Shown here: positions 18,154 to 26,436 of the stretch, piece after piece
Position numbering within the stretch: the stretch's first letter is position 1
Layout: each line of letters begins with the position of its first letter
Assembly: GCF_003815655.1 (NCBI RefSeq)
Contig: NZ_CP033917.1
Coordinates: 3,968,001 to 4,032,000, forward strand
Origin: Chryseobacterium sp. G0201
Lineage (GTDB): Bacteria > Bacteroidota > Bacteroidia > Flavobacteriales > Weeksellaceae
Length of the DNA stretch: 64,000 nt
Reading direction: 5' to 3'
Translations under genes and position numbers: made by a program
Notes under the pieces: model-generated
What the model was told of the DNA's origin: nothing
Database searches by the model: none
Seen by the model: the letters and a program-made list of their open reading frames with translations, nothing else

Positions 18154-20607
18154 TTATTTTTTTATTATTACTTTTCCAGGGCTTATTTGAGGATTATTTT
18201 TATTAAATTCTACCCACCAATTATAAAACTTTTTTGCATCTTCATCATATATTCTTATACATCCTTCTGTTCTTTTTAATGTTTTAATAGGATATCCTTC
18301 TTGTCGACCTCCATGTATACGTATCGCAGATCTTCCGCTTTTCTCAGCTTCATCACCGTTTCCTTTAATTGGTTCAAAGACTAATCTTGGGTTTGGACCA
18401 TAAGATTTTTTATTTTTAGCTGTTGACCCGTAAAATGGTGTACTTTTATTTATTTGATATGATCCATACGGTACATCAGCACCTGTCTTACTTCTATCTT
18501 CACCTTTTACTCCTTCTAATAAACAATCATTTATTGTGAAAACTATCTTTTCCTTATGATCATATACATCTATTTTACCTCTTCTGCAGTTATCTCTTAT
18601 TGATGTTCTTTCTATATGTGTACATTTTTTTCCTGTATAATATTCAGTTATTATAATATTCCAAGTTCCCTTTTCTTTATTTGTATTTAAAACATTGGGT
18701 GAAGATAATTTTTTTTGACATTCAAAATTTGTAGCTTTATTTTGTTTTCCTTTTTCAATATATATTTGAATGCTTTTTTTTATTTCTTCTTTTGTCACCA
18801 TTTCGTCATTATTCCCGTACTTCGGGTTAGTATCAAACCCTGAATTTACTCTATAAGCTTTTATTCTTCCATTATAATTTTTGTCATTTTTATCTAAGCC
18901 TTTTCCGTTTTTGCTAAATACGATATGATTATCTGGTTTGCCCATTGATGCTGGGTATAAAATCCTTAAATAAAGATCTACAAATTCGTAATCTTTATTT
19001 CGTATATTCTCAAAATATTTTTTAACATAATCTAATTGCTTGACAGCTGACATATGGGAAAGAGCGCTAGTTGTTGTCCCTAAATCTTTTGCTGTATCAG
19101 CCATAAATTGAATTAATCCTGTTGCAGAAGATTCTGGATTTTTTGCAGAAGGACTAAAACTTTCTCCTGTTTCCCATGCCATACAAGCCATTAAATTATT
19201 TGCCATTTTCATGTGATTATTAGGCCATAAATCTTGAGATATTTCCACAACTTTTTTCCTAAACTCACAACTTACTTTTCCTCCCCAGATTAAGTCTTTA
19301 TATTGCTCTTGACAAATACAGGTTCCTTGTTGTTTCTGTACAGTCTTCTGCTTCACTCCCGAAGTACTCACCCCAGTCTCCACTTTAATCTTCGGCGCAG
19401 AATCATTCACATTAATCACCTCAGAATCTACACTTTGCCCTGCATATTCTATCTCTAAAAAATATTCCTGTTCACTGCCTTCTTTAAAATCATCACCTTT
19501 TTTGCGCATCTCAGTGGTTAGGCTAAGCGTTGCATAACTTTCATCTTCACCTAAAACATAATTATTCTCATAAACCAATTGATCGGAAATATCATCTTCC
19601 CATATTTTCAGCTTTATGGTTTTTCCTTTCATGTCCTTGGAAACGATTTTAGCCTTTACCTGCGTTCCAAACTTCATGTTTTGGTAAGGTTTTCCCAAAA
19701 AGTCTACAAATTCAACACTTATAATTTTTCCTTTTGGATCAGGAGCCTTAGTTTTTGCCTTTGGAGTTATAGGTGTTTTGTAAGTATCTTTTTTAGGGGC
19801 AGGTGGAGTTGGAGTAGGACGTTTGTTTACCTTTGGTTTTTGTGGTGTTTTGTCGGGATATTTAAGGTCATAAGCTCTTTGTATAGGATTCTCGAAAGCA
19901 GGGTTTACGATATTTATATTGTTACTGGCTTCAAGTTTCCCGTAATAATCTGCTGTTACATAATATTCGTGATTTTTCCCTTCACTTTTATCACCTTTAG
20001 CTAATTGCATATTGGCAATCATCGATGCCTGCGTATAAAAAGCCATATTGAATCTTGCTTCAGCTTTACCTCTTTTTACGGTTGCAGAAATTGGGATCGG
20101 ATTTATTTTATTGATCTCATTAATTTTGTTGTGTCCTTCTTTTAAGGCATCATCTTCCCAAAGTGTAAAGTGAAGCTTTTCACTTTCCATATCTGTGCAC
20201 TGAGCTTTTGCAATCAGGGTATCAAAATAATGCAAAGGTTTTGTGACCTTATTATAATTAACATCCAGAAGATCTACTTTTAAAATTTTAGGCTGTCCGG
20301 CTTTCTTTGTTTTAATAATCAATTCTCCTTTGTCATTTCCTTTTGTAACAACAATTTTTATACTTTCTCTTGAAAGACTGCTTTGTTTGAAAGTATAAAA
20401 TACACTTTCACCCTGTTTGGTATTTTCAGATGTTTTGCGCCATTTTCCATGTTCCAGAACGAGAATTTGCCATTTCGGAATCTCAGAAATAGGGTTAAAA
20501 ACACTGATGTTATTCGATAAACCTCCAAAATTGACAAGAGAGATTGTATATTTTGTTTCCTTTCCTATTTCGGGATTTTTATCTCCTATGATTAATAACT
20601 GTGACAT
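18154..20607 (-). CDS. Putative bifunctional cell-wall effector: Ig-like repeats, lysozyme-like and L,D-transpeptidase-like domains
   Basis: This 817-residue protein has no signal peptide. Residues about 1-100 form a beta-rich start. Two homologous domains follow (about 106-236 and 294-402); each has a LxxWEDD motif and a (K/E)GxxxEYY(V/L) plus Y(Y/A)G ending. A Pro/Lys-rich linker (about 250-290) separates them. Residues about 430-630 look like a lysozyme/transglycosylase fold, with candidate catalytic Glu479 in AWETGESFSPS and ATGLIQFM at 495-502. Residues about 645-817 resemble an L,D-transpeptidase: HGG at 765-767 and Cys783 in RTEGCIRIYD. The gene sits 12 bp after the PAAR-like gene. Inferred role: toxin or cargo delivered to a rival's periplasm. 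Confidence 0.7.
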   Translation of the reverse strand: MSQLLIIGDKNPEIGKETKYTISLVNFGGLSNNISVFNPISEIPKWQILVLEHGKWRKTSENTKQGESVFYTFKQSSLSRESIKIVVTKGNDKGELIIKTKKAGQPKILKVDLLDVNYNKVTKPLHYFDTLIAKAQCTDMESEKLHFTLWEDDALKEGHNKINEINKINPIPISATVKRGKAEARFNMAFYTQASMIANMQLAKGDKSEGKNHEYYVTADYYGKLEASNNINIVNPAFENPIQRAYDLKYPDKTPQKPKVNKRPTPTPPAPKKDTYKTPITPKAKTKAPDPKGKIISVEFVDFLGKPYQNMKFGTQVKAKIVSKDMKGKTIKLKIWEDDISDQLVYENNYVLGEDESYATLSLTTEMRKKGDDFKEGSEQEYFLEIEYAGQSVDSEVINVNDSAPKIKVETGVSTSGVKQKTVQKQQGTCICQEQYKDLIWGGKVSCEFRKKVVEISQDLWPNNHMKMANNLMACMAWETGESFSPSAKNPESSATGLIQFMADTAKDLGTTTSALSHMSAVKQLDYVKKYFENIRNKDYEFVDLYLRILYPASMGKPDNHIVFSKNGKGLDKNDKNYNGRIKAYRVNSGFDTNPKYGNNDEMVTKEEIKKSIQIYIEKGKQNKATNFECQKKLSSPNVLNTNKEKGTWNIIITEYYTGKKCTHIERTSIRDNCRRGKIDVYDHKEKIVFTINDCLLEGVKGEDRSKTGADVPYGSYQINKSTPFYGSTAKNKKSYGPNPRLVFEPIKGNGDEAEKSGRSAIRIHGGRQEGYPIKTLKRTEGCIRIYDEDAKKFYNWWVEFNKNNPQISPGKVIIKK

Positions 20608-20619
20608 AAATAGTAAGTT

Positions 20620-21438
20620 TTAAATATAAAAATTTTCTCCGTCTAACTCATCTGTAAACTCCTCTAAATCCACCAAAGGATTGATATTACTATGCACTTT
20701 CGCATCAGCATTTTTGAAATTCTGTTTGCTAAGTTGGGCTTTCTGTCCGTGATCCATAATTTTTATTTTTCCGCCGACAGAACATTGGAGTTCGGAAATC
20801 TCTGTGAGTAAGGAGTTATCCAAAACTTTCACGTCTTTATAAAACTTTTTCCATTTTCCGGCAGGGGCAAAACTGCAGGGTTGTCCGTTTTTTACAGAGC
20901 AGTTACCAAAAGGAAGAGCGGGAGGATTGAATTGAACATCATTTTCCGTTACGGCAAGATAATCATCCAGGCCGTCTTTATTGTTGATATATAATTTTTT
21001 GTGACTGCTTACCTTAAACTGCGGAAATTTTGTTCCTTTATCACAAATGGCTTTTCCTTTTTGGGCAACGAAAAGTTTTCCGTCGTGTTCTCCGGCAGAT
21101 TTCTCTTTTGATTCTTCTTCTTCCTTTTGTTGTTCAGAGCTCTTTGGAGATTCTTCGGAAGAAGATCCGGAACTTTGATTATCAGATTCCTGATTTTGTT
21201 GTTGCGTTGTATCTTCGGGCTTTTTATTTTGTCTTTCAGCAATGTTTTTATTTATGGCTTCCACTTCATGCGGTTCGGGAATTGTGAGAATCATTCCTGC
21301 TTTGATCTCGTTTCCGATTCCTCTTTCAATGGGACCTTTGAAATTGTGAAATGATTTCAGGGAGTAGGCGCTGGGTAAGCCTAATTTTTCGGCAAGATTC
21401 GACAGAGTGTCGCCTTTTTTGACTTCATATTCTTTCAT
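20620..21438 (-). CDS. LysM plus PAAR-like (DUF4280) protein, predicted spike adaptor
   Basis: The 272-residue protein begins with a LysM-like domain (residues 2-54, YEVKKGDTLSNLAEKLGLP...MILTIP). A Gln/Ser/Glu/Lys-rich linker (about 65-118) follows. Residues about 120-232 match the PAAR-like DUF4280 pattern: GKAICDKGTKFP, a central FGNC...NGQPCSF...W motif, and the closing SELQCSVGGKIKIMDHGQ. DUF4280 proteins are predicted to cap the spike of contractile injection systems and link effectors to it. No signal peptide is present, as expected for such cargo. It lies 35 bp after the other LysM gene and 12 bp before the putative effector. Confidence 0.78.
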   Translation of the reverse strand: MKEYEVKKGDTLSNLAEKLGLPSAYSLKSFHNFKGPIERGIGNEIKAGMILTIPEPHEVEAINKNIAERQNKKPEDTTQQQNQESDNQSSGSSSEESPKSSEQQKEEEESKEKSAGEHDGKLFVAQKGKAICDKGTKFPQFKVSSHKKLYINNKDGLDDYLAVTENDVQFNPPALPFGNCSVKNGQPCSFAPAGKWKKFYKDVKVLDNSLLTEISELQCSVGGKIKIMDHGQKAQLSKQNFKNADAKVHSNINPLVDLEEFTDELDGENFYI

Positions 21439-21473
21439 TTGTGTATTTTTTGTGTTAATTCAACTGTATAAAA

Positions 21474-22529
21474 TTATTTTTTATCGATCTGTATCTGTTT
21501 TGTTTCTTGCGTGTTATATAGATATAAATCTATTTTCACATCTGCTTTCTGCAGAAATTTATATTGTTTATCAAGAATAAAATGGGCAGATATTTCAGAT
21601 TCTAGCAATTCAGAATCTTCGGAATTTTCATAAGAGTTTTCCAAATAACGTATAATTTCTTCCTGGCTTCTCGGATCAACGGATTGGGAAGATTGACTGA
21701 TATGAATTTCATGCTCTAAATTATTTTCATAATGATTTTCATACAGAATCTTATATTGTGAAAATCTTCCTGTATTTTCTGCTTTTCCATTAGAAAACGT
21801 TTTAAAATAGGGCGAAAAATAAAATTGTATGAATAGTTCTCTACTTAAGTTTTCCAGCAATAGTTCCTTGCTTTCTATTCTGATATCTACTTTATCAATA
21901 TATTGGCGAGAATTTTCGTCTTCATATTTTTGAAGGAGCCTTTGTTTATTTTCTTTCCATTTATTTAAAATCACTCTATAATTATGGATATCTGCCATTT
22001 TTCCATTAAAATCTATCCCTAGTTCTACAGAAAATAAAATAGAAGAACAATTCAAAGCCAATTCATACGCTTTCATGTCCGGTATTTCACCATTAATTAA
22101 AATTGAATTTTTATTAAACTTGAAAATATGATGTTGATCATCTTTTCCAATATATTGTATATCAATTTCAAACTCGGTTTCATTTTCTATGTTGCCTTCA
22201 TTAAAATCAGTGATTTTAACTTTGTAAGTATGATCAATTCCCGTGAAATTAGGAAGCAGAGAACTATTCTTTATCAATGAATTAGAGTGTTCTAATCTAT
22301 TTTCTAAAGCTTGTTTTCTTTCTAATAAGATTTTTTCTATATCATTACTTTCAGGCACAAAAATTTCCTGACCTTCAAAAAGGGTATGACCAATGTGATT
22401 GCTGTCTTTGGGAACATTTTTATAATGATAATATTTCAGAATTTCCACACTCGGAACATTATATAGAGCTGCGATCTGCTCCAATGTTTCTCCTTTTTTT
22501 ACAATATGATGACGCAAAAATAGTTTCAT
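21474..22529 (-). CDS. LysM-domain protein, first gene of putative effector operon
   Basis: This 351-residue protein has an N-terminal LysM-like domain (about residues 7-58, HIVKKGETLEQIAALYNVP...EIFVPES) without a signal peptide, like its downstream neighbour. The remaining 290 residues are charged and beta/alpha-mixed and match no family I know. As the first gene of the minus-strand LysM / LysM-DUF4280 / effector / lipoprotein operon it may be an adaptor, chaperone or tip component that docks cargo onto a contractile spike. That role is inferred from linkage only. Confidence 0.65.
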   Translation of the reverse strand: MKLFLRHHIVKKGETLEQIAALYNVPSVEILKYYHYKNVPKDSNHIGHTLFEGQEIFVPESNDIEKILLERKQALENRLEHSNSLIKNSSLLPNFTGIDHTYKVKITDFNEGNIENETEFEIDIQYIGKDDQHHIFKFNKNSILINGEIPDMKAYELALNCSSILFSVELGIDFNGKMADIHNYRVILNKWKENKQRLLQKYEDENSRQYIDKVDIRIESKELLLENLSRELFIQFYFSPYFKTFSNGKAENTGRFSQYKILYENHYENNLEHEIHISQSSQSVDPRSQEEIIRYLENSYENSEDSELLESEISAHFILDKQYKFLQKADVKIDLYLYNTQETKQIQIDKK

Positions 22530-22730
22530 AGGAAATCAGTTTTTAAATCAAATTGAAATTAAATGCAGAAAGCATGAAGTATGTAAGATAGGAGAGGCCG
22601 ACAAAGAGTTCACCTTTTGTAAGATATTTTGTTTCATTTGTTTGTGTTTACTTCTCAAAAATAAAAAAATAAATCACATATCGGTTTAGTTTTTCGAAAA
22701 AAGTAAAAATAATTTGAAATTTAAGCACAA

Positions 22731-22764
22731 AAAAGCCAAAGTAAAATACTTCACTTTGGCTTTT
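22731..22764 (-). terminator. Terminator after fabI
   Basis: A 12-bp stem AAAAGCCAAAGT / ACTTTGGCTTTT with a 10-nt loop lies 33 bp past the fabI stop and gives a T-run on the minus strand. The rest of the gap 22530-22797 is AT-rich, without a gene, and should contain the promoter of the LysM operon; no clear TANNTTTG box was found there. Confidence 0.75.
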
Positions 22765-22797
22765 AATATTGTTATTTAATAATCTGTTGATTAAAAA

Positions 22798-23607
22798 TTA
22801 TTCAACATCATATTTATTGATTACCTTTTGAGAAACTCCGGTATTACTGAAACCACCATCGTGGAATAAGTTCTGCATCGTTACTTTTTTAGTAAGATCA
22901 GAGAATAAAGTTACACAGTAATCTGCACACTCAAGAGCCGATGCATTTCCTAGTGGAGACATATCTTCAGCGTATCCTAAGAAACCTCCGAAACCTTTTA
23001 CACCGCTTCCTGCAGTGGTAACAGTAGGAGACTGAGAAACCGTATTTACACGTACTTTTCTCTCACCCCAATAGTATCCGAAAGTTCTTGCGATGCTTTC
23101 CAAATACGCTTTGTTATCAGACATATCATTATAGTCCGGGAATGTTCTCTGAGCTGCGATATAAGAAAGTGCCAAAATACTTCCCCATTCGTTCATACAG
23201 TCTTTTTCCCATGCCGTACGCATTACTTTATGGAAAGAAACAGCCGAGATATCCCAACCTTTTTCTGTCCAGTCGTAATTCATTTCTGTATAATGTTTCC
23301 CTTTTCTTACATTTACGGACATTCCTATAGAGTGAAGGATAAAATCTATTTTACCGAATTTTGCGATTGCAGCATCAAAAAGTTTTCCAAGATCTTCTGT
23401 AGAAGTTGCATCTGCACCAATAACTTCAGAACCTGTTTTTTCTGCTAAACCATTAAGTTCTCCCATTCTCAAAGCAATAGGAGCGTTTGATAAGATAAAT
23501 TCAGCACCTTCTTCATGACATCTTTCAGCAACTTTCCATGCGATAGATTGTTCATTAAGGGCTCCAAAAATAATTCCCTTCTTGCCTTTAAGTAAACCGT
23601 ATGACAT
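22798..23607 (-). CDS. fabI: Enoyl-[acyl-carrier-protein] reductase (NADH), FabI
   Basis: This 269-residue protein reduces enoyl-ACP in the last step of each fatty-acid elongation cycle. It has the N-terminal FabI nucleotide motif (GIIFGALNEQSIAWKVA) and the active-site pair YNDMSDNK (Tyr-x6-Lys) after ALSYIAAQRTFPD. The block VNTVSQSPTVTTAGSGVKGF follows, as in FabI enzymes. Length is normal. It stands alone on the minus strand with its own terminator. Confidence 0.93.
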   Translation of the reverse strand: MSYGLLKGKKGIIFGALNEQSIAWKVAERCHEEGAEFILSNAPIALRMGELNGLAEKTGSEVIGADATSTEDLGKLFDAAIAKFGKIDFILHSIGMSVNVRKGKHYTEMNYDWTEKGWDISAVSFHKVMRTAWEKDCMNEWGSILALSYIAAQRTFPDYNDMSDNKAYLESIARTFGYYWGERKVRVNTVSQSPTVTTAGSGVKGFGGFLGYAEDMSPLGNASALECADYCVTLFSDLTKKVTMQNLFHDGGFSNTGVSQKVINKYDVE

Positions 23608-23631
23608 AATTTTTTAATGTTTATTAATATA

Positions 23632-23639
23632 CAAATGTA
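23632..23639 (-). promoter_or_regulatory. Probable -7 box of fabI promoter
   Basis: On the minus strand this reads TACATTTG, an exact match to the Bacteroidota -7 consensus TANNTTTG, 24 bp before the fabI ATG. The -33 TTG element is not clear. Confidence 0.5.
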
Positions 23640-23667
23640 GCAATAATTTGTGTTTAGAGCATAATAA

Positions 23668-23701
23668 AAAAACGGAGCCTTAATAAAAAGGCTCCGTTTT
23701 T
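23668..23701 (-). terminator. Terminator after small LEA-like gene
   Basis: A perfect 12-bp stem AAAAACGGAGCC / GGCTCCGTTTTT with a 10-nt loop. It ends the minus-strand transcript of the 23730-24029 gene and separates it from fabI. Confidence 0.85.
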
Positions 23702-23729
23702 TTTGAAAATATTTATAAAACTGAAATTT

Positions 23730-24029
23730 TTAGTTGGTTTTCTTGTTCCATTCAGCTTTTACATCTTCTGCTGCATCTTTGGTTTTTTCCCAAGCATCAT
23801 TGGCATGATCTTTCACGCTTTCCCAAGCGTCAGAAGCGTTATTTTTCACTTTATCAAGCCAGTCTTCCTGAGTTGCTTCCTCGTCATTTGCTCTTTTTTC
23901 ATTGATGTAATCTTTGGCTTTATCTGCCAATTCATTCACTTTCCATTTTGCATTTTCAGCTGCATTCTTTAAAGAGTTTTTTGTGTCGTCTACTGCGTTT
24001 TCTGCTTTGTTATAATCTGAATTGTTCAT
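23730..24029 (-). CDS. Small charged helical stress-type protein (LEA/YtxH/CsbD-like)
   Basis: I prefer the ATG at 24029 (MNNSDYNKAENAVDD, 99 residues) over an upstream start 39 bp earlier, which lies in AT-rich leader sequence. The protein is hydrophilic and made of heptad- and 11-mer-like repeats rich in Ala, Asp, Glu and Lys (for example DAWESVKDHANDAWEKTKD). This is the composition of late-embryogenesis-abundant-like or membrane-stress proteins. It has no signal peptide and no catalytic motif. Function is unproven; a desiccation or envelope-stress role is a guess from composition. Confidence 0.6.
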   Translation of the reverse strand: MNNSDYNKAENAVDDTKNSLKNAAENAKWKVNELADKAKDYINEKRANDEEATQEDWLDKVKNNASDAWESVKDHANDAWEKTKDAAEDVKAEWNKKTN

Positions 24030-24162
24030 AATAGTAAATATTTTTGTGTGTTGATAGTAAATAATCAATAACCATTCCTAAAAATGGGAGTCTTTGTTAA
24101 AATTTTCATAATTTTTTGTTATAATTTTTTAATGGTTTTATCTTTAGATTAAATATATAGTT

Positions 24163-24723
24163 ATGGAAAAAGTACGTTGCGGATGGTGTGAGAAAGATGA
24201 TCTCTACAGAAAATACCATGATGACGAGTGGGGAAGACCTGTTTATGATGATGAAACGATATTTGAATTTTTAATTCTTGAAAGTTTTCAGGCCGGATTA
24301 AGCTGGTACACAATTTTAATTAAAAGAGAAACCTTTAAAGAAGCCTTTGATCAATTTGATTATAAAAAGATTGCAGCATATTCTAATGAAAAAGTAGAAG
24401 AATTAATGCAAAATCCGGGAATTGTAAGAAACAGACTTAAAATTTTAGCAACAATTACAAATGCACAGAAATTTCAGGAGGTTCAGAGAGAGTTTGGGAG
24501 TTTCTCAAAATATATATGGGGTTTTGTAGGAGGAAAGCCTATTATGAATAACCCAAAAACTTTAAAAGATGTTCCCGTAACTACAGAAATTTCAGATATC
24601 TTATCAAAAGATCTTAAGAAAAGGGGGTTCAAATTTATGGGTTCTACGGTTGTATATGCGCATATGCAAGCGACGGGAATGGTAAATGATCACCTAGAAA
24701 ACTGTTCATCAAACGGTGATTAA
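24163..24723 (+). CDS. tag: DNA-3-methyladenine glycosylase I
   Basis: The 186-residue protein matches the TagA family at full length: the zinc-binding start RCGWCEKDDLYRKYHDDEWG, the block FEFLILESFQAGLSWYTILIKRE and the C-terminal segment KKRGFKFMGSTVVYAHMQATGMVNDH. It removes 3-methyladenine from alkylated DNA as the first step of base excision repair. It is a single gene on the plus strand. Confidence 0.95.
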   Translation: MEKVRCGWCEKDDLYRKYHDDEWGRPVYDDETIFEFLILESFQAGLSWYTILIKRETFKEAFDQFDYKKIAAYSNEKVEELMQNPGIVRNRLKILATITNAQKFQEVQREFGSFSKYIWGFVGGKPIMNNPKTLKDVPVTTEISDILSKDLKKRGFKFMGSTVVYAHMQATGMVNDHLENCSSNGD

Positions 24724-24850
24724 AATTATATTATTCACAATTTTGTGTTGTTTAGTTAAATAATTGATAATATTAAATCCGCTTTTTATTAAGCAGATTT
24801 TTTTATACGCTTATGAATAAAGGCTTTAAGGATGTATTTAAAACTAATAT

Positions 24851-24891
24851 TTAGTCATTAAATAGTGACTAACGAGTCTATTAATCACTAT
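24851..24891. promoter_or_regulatory. Overlapping inverted repeats upstream of adhesin-like gene
   Basis: TTAGTCA (24851-24857) is inverted as TGACTAA (24866-24872), and ATAGTGA (24862-24868) is inverted as TCACTAT (24885-24891). The pairs share the bases at 24866-24868, so they cannot both form. They lie just upstream of the promoter of the 24996 gene and may be operators. Confidence 0.4.
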
Positions 24892-24923
24892 ACAGTATAG
24901 TTATTGCGAAATATTTAAAATAA

Positions 24924-24954
24924 TTGTGTTTTTATTGAAAATTTCATATATTTG
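24924..24954 (+). promoter_or_regulatory. Bacteroidota-type promoter of the YadA-head-like gene
   Basis: A TTG at 24924-24926 is followed after 20 nt by TATATTTG (24947-24954), matching the -33/-7 consensus of the Bacteroidota housekeeping sigma factor. The expected transcript start is about 30-35 nt before the GTG start codon. Confidence 0.65.
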
Positions 24955-24995
24955 TAGTTCAAATAATTACCTATTACTAAATAACTGTAACTCAA

Positions 24996-26363
24996 GTGAA
25001 AAATGTTATCTTAAGTGTTGGACTATTTTTAGTCTTTCATAGTCTATCTTACGCACAAGTTGGGATTGGAATATCTTCTCCAAGTAATTCTGCAATGTTA
25101 GAAATTAACTCTAAGAATAAAGGATTATTAATTCCAAGTATCGCTTTAAACTCATCAACCGATGCAACTACGATCGCCTCTCCGGCAACCGGTTTGTTGG
25201 TTTGGAATAACGGAACGGGCAATCTGACGACAGCTGGTTTTTATTTTTGGAATAATACTCAGTGGAATCTAATTTCCAGTGCATCAGGTAACAATATTAA
25301 TGGCAACAACGGAACAAACAGTTTTAACGGATGGAATACCACGGGAACTAACGCTGGTAACTACAGTGCTGGCAATACGCCTTTATCTTTAGGAACATCT
25401 ACGTTAGACGATTTGATATTTAAGGTAAATTCTTCCACGATGGGAAGATTAGGAACAAACAATTCCATAAGTTTTGGTTCTGCAGCAGTTGCGGATCAAA
25501 ACGGGATCGCTTTAGGAAACTCAAGCAGTGCCTATCAGGGAGTTGCAATAGGAACAAACGCTTCTGTAACAGCCAACGAATCTGTTGCGGTAGGGGCAAA
25601 TACACAAATTTCAGGTTATCAGTCCACTGCTTTGGGTTATAATGCCAAAGTAACGGTGAACGAAGCTACCGCCATTGGATTTGGTTCTGAGGCTAATGGT
25701 TTTCAATCAACAGCAATAGGACATAATGCCAAAACAACAATGAATGAAGCTACTGCAATCGGGAAAAATTCTGTTGCGGGTGGATATCAGTCGATTGCGT
25801 TGGGGCATAATGCAAAAACCAAATCCAATGGTGAGACGGCTTTAGGGATTAATTCTCAAACGAATAATCAAAATTCTACGGCGTTGGGTTCAGGAACTTC
25901 AGCAACGGGACAAAATTCAACGGCAATAGGGTATGGAGCAACCACATCACAAGCCAATGCAATTATTTTAGGTGACAGCTATGCTTCCGTAGGCATTGGA
26001 ACTAATACTCCCACTGCTGCAACTAAAATTGATGTAAACGGACAATATAAACTGGGTGAAAAGGGTAGTGTACAGAAGAATCAGATCACTTTTGAGGTTT
26101 GGCCAAGTGTTTCTATCAATAATTTACCTTCCGGAAAAACAGCAACATTGAGTATTACAATTCCGGCCGCTTATCAACCCACCTCAACCAGAGCATCAGT
26201 AGTTGTATCTCCGGCTAATGATTTTGCAGGTGTTTCAGATTTTGGAGTTTTAAATCCAAGACTTTCTTCAGCCTCAACAATTACAATAGCTTTAAATAAT
26301 ATTTCAGGTAATCCTGCAAGTCTTTATTCGGGACACTTTTATGTAACGATTAATGAATTTTAA
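24996..26363 (+). CDS. Secreted protein with YadA-head-like repeats (adhesin-like)
   Basis: The gene starts with GTG at 24996, which gives a good signal peptide (MKNVILSVGLFLVFHSLSYAQ). The 455-residue protein opens with the VGIGISSPSNSAMLEINS motif seen in many secreted flavobacterial structural proteins. Residues about 165-325 are a run of roughly 14-residue YadA-head-type repeats (ALGNSSSAYQGVAIGTNA and similar, each with xAxG and NA). The C-terminal about 100 residues are a beta-rich unique domain. It lacks the trimeric autotransporter membrane anchor and a clear T9SS sorting domain, so how it is held at the surface is unclear. Confidence 0.75.
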   Translation: MKNVILSVGLFLVFHSLSYAQVGIGISSPSNSAMLEINSKNKGLLIPSIALNSSTDATTIASPATGLLVWNNGTGNLTTAGFYFWNNTQWNLISSASGNNINGNNGTNSFNGWNTTGTNAGNYSAGNTPLSLGTSTLDDLIFKVNSSTMGRLGTNNSISFGSAAVADQNGIALGNSSSAYQGVAIGTNASVTANESVAVGANTQISGYQSTALGYNAKVTVNEATAIGFGSEANGFQSTAIGHNAKTTMNEATAIGKNSVAGGYQSIALGHNAKTKSNGETALGINSQTNNQNSTALGSGTSATGQNSTAIGYGATTSQANAIILGDSYASVGIGTNTPTAATKIDVNGQYKLGEKGSVQKNQITFEVWPSVSINNLPSGKTATLSITIPAAYQPTSTRASVVVSPANDFAGVSDFGVLNPRLSSASTITIALNNISGNPASLYSGHFYVTINEF

Positions 26364-26386
26364 TTAGTTTTCAATATGGTTAAAAA

Positions 26387-26417
26387 AAAGGATCTCAATT
26401 TAATGTTGAGATCCTTT
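26387..26417. terminator. Bidirectional terminator between convergent genes
   Basis: A perfect 12-bp stem AAAGGATCTCAA / TTGAGATCCTTT flanked by an A-run and a T-run lies between the stops of the adhesin-like gene (plus) and the nucleoside phosphorylase (minus), so it can serve both. Confidence 0.85.
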
Positions 26418-26436
26418 TATATTTATAGCGTAAAAA

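Noticed and set aside
16126..22529. Complete T6SS locus
   Set aside because: No sheath, tube, baseplate, VgrG or ClpV gene is present; only cargo-type genes are seen.
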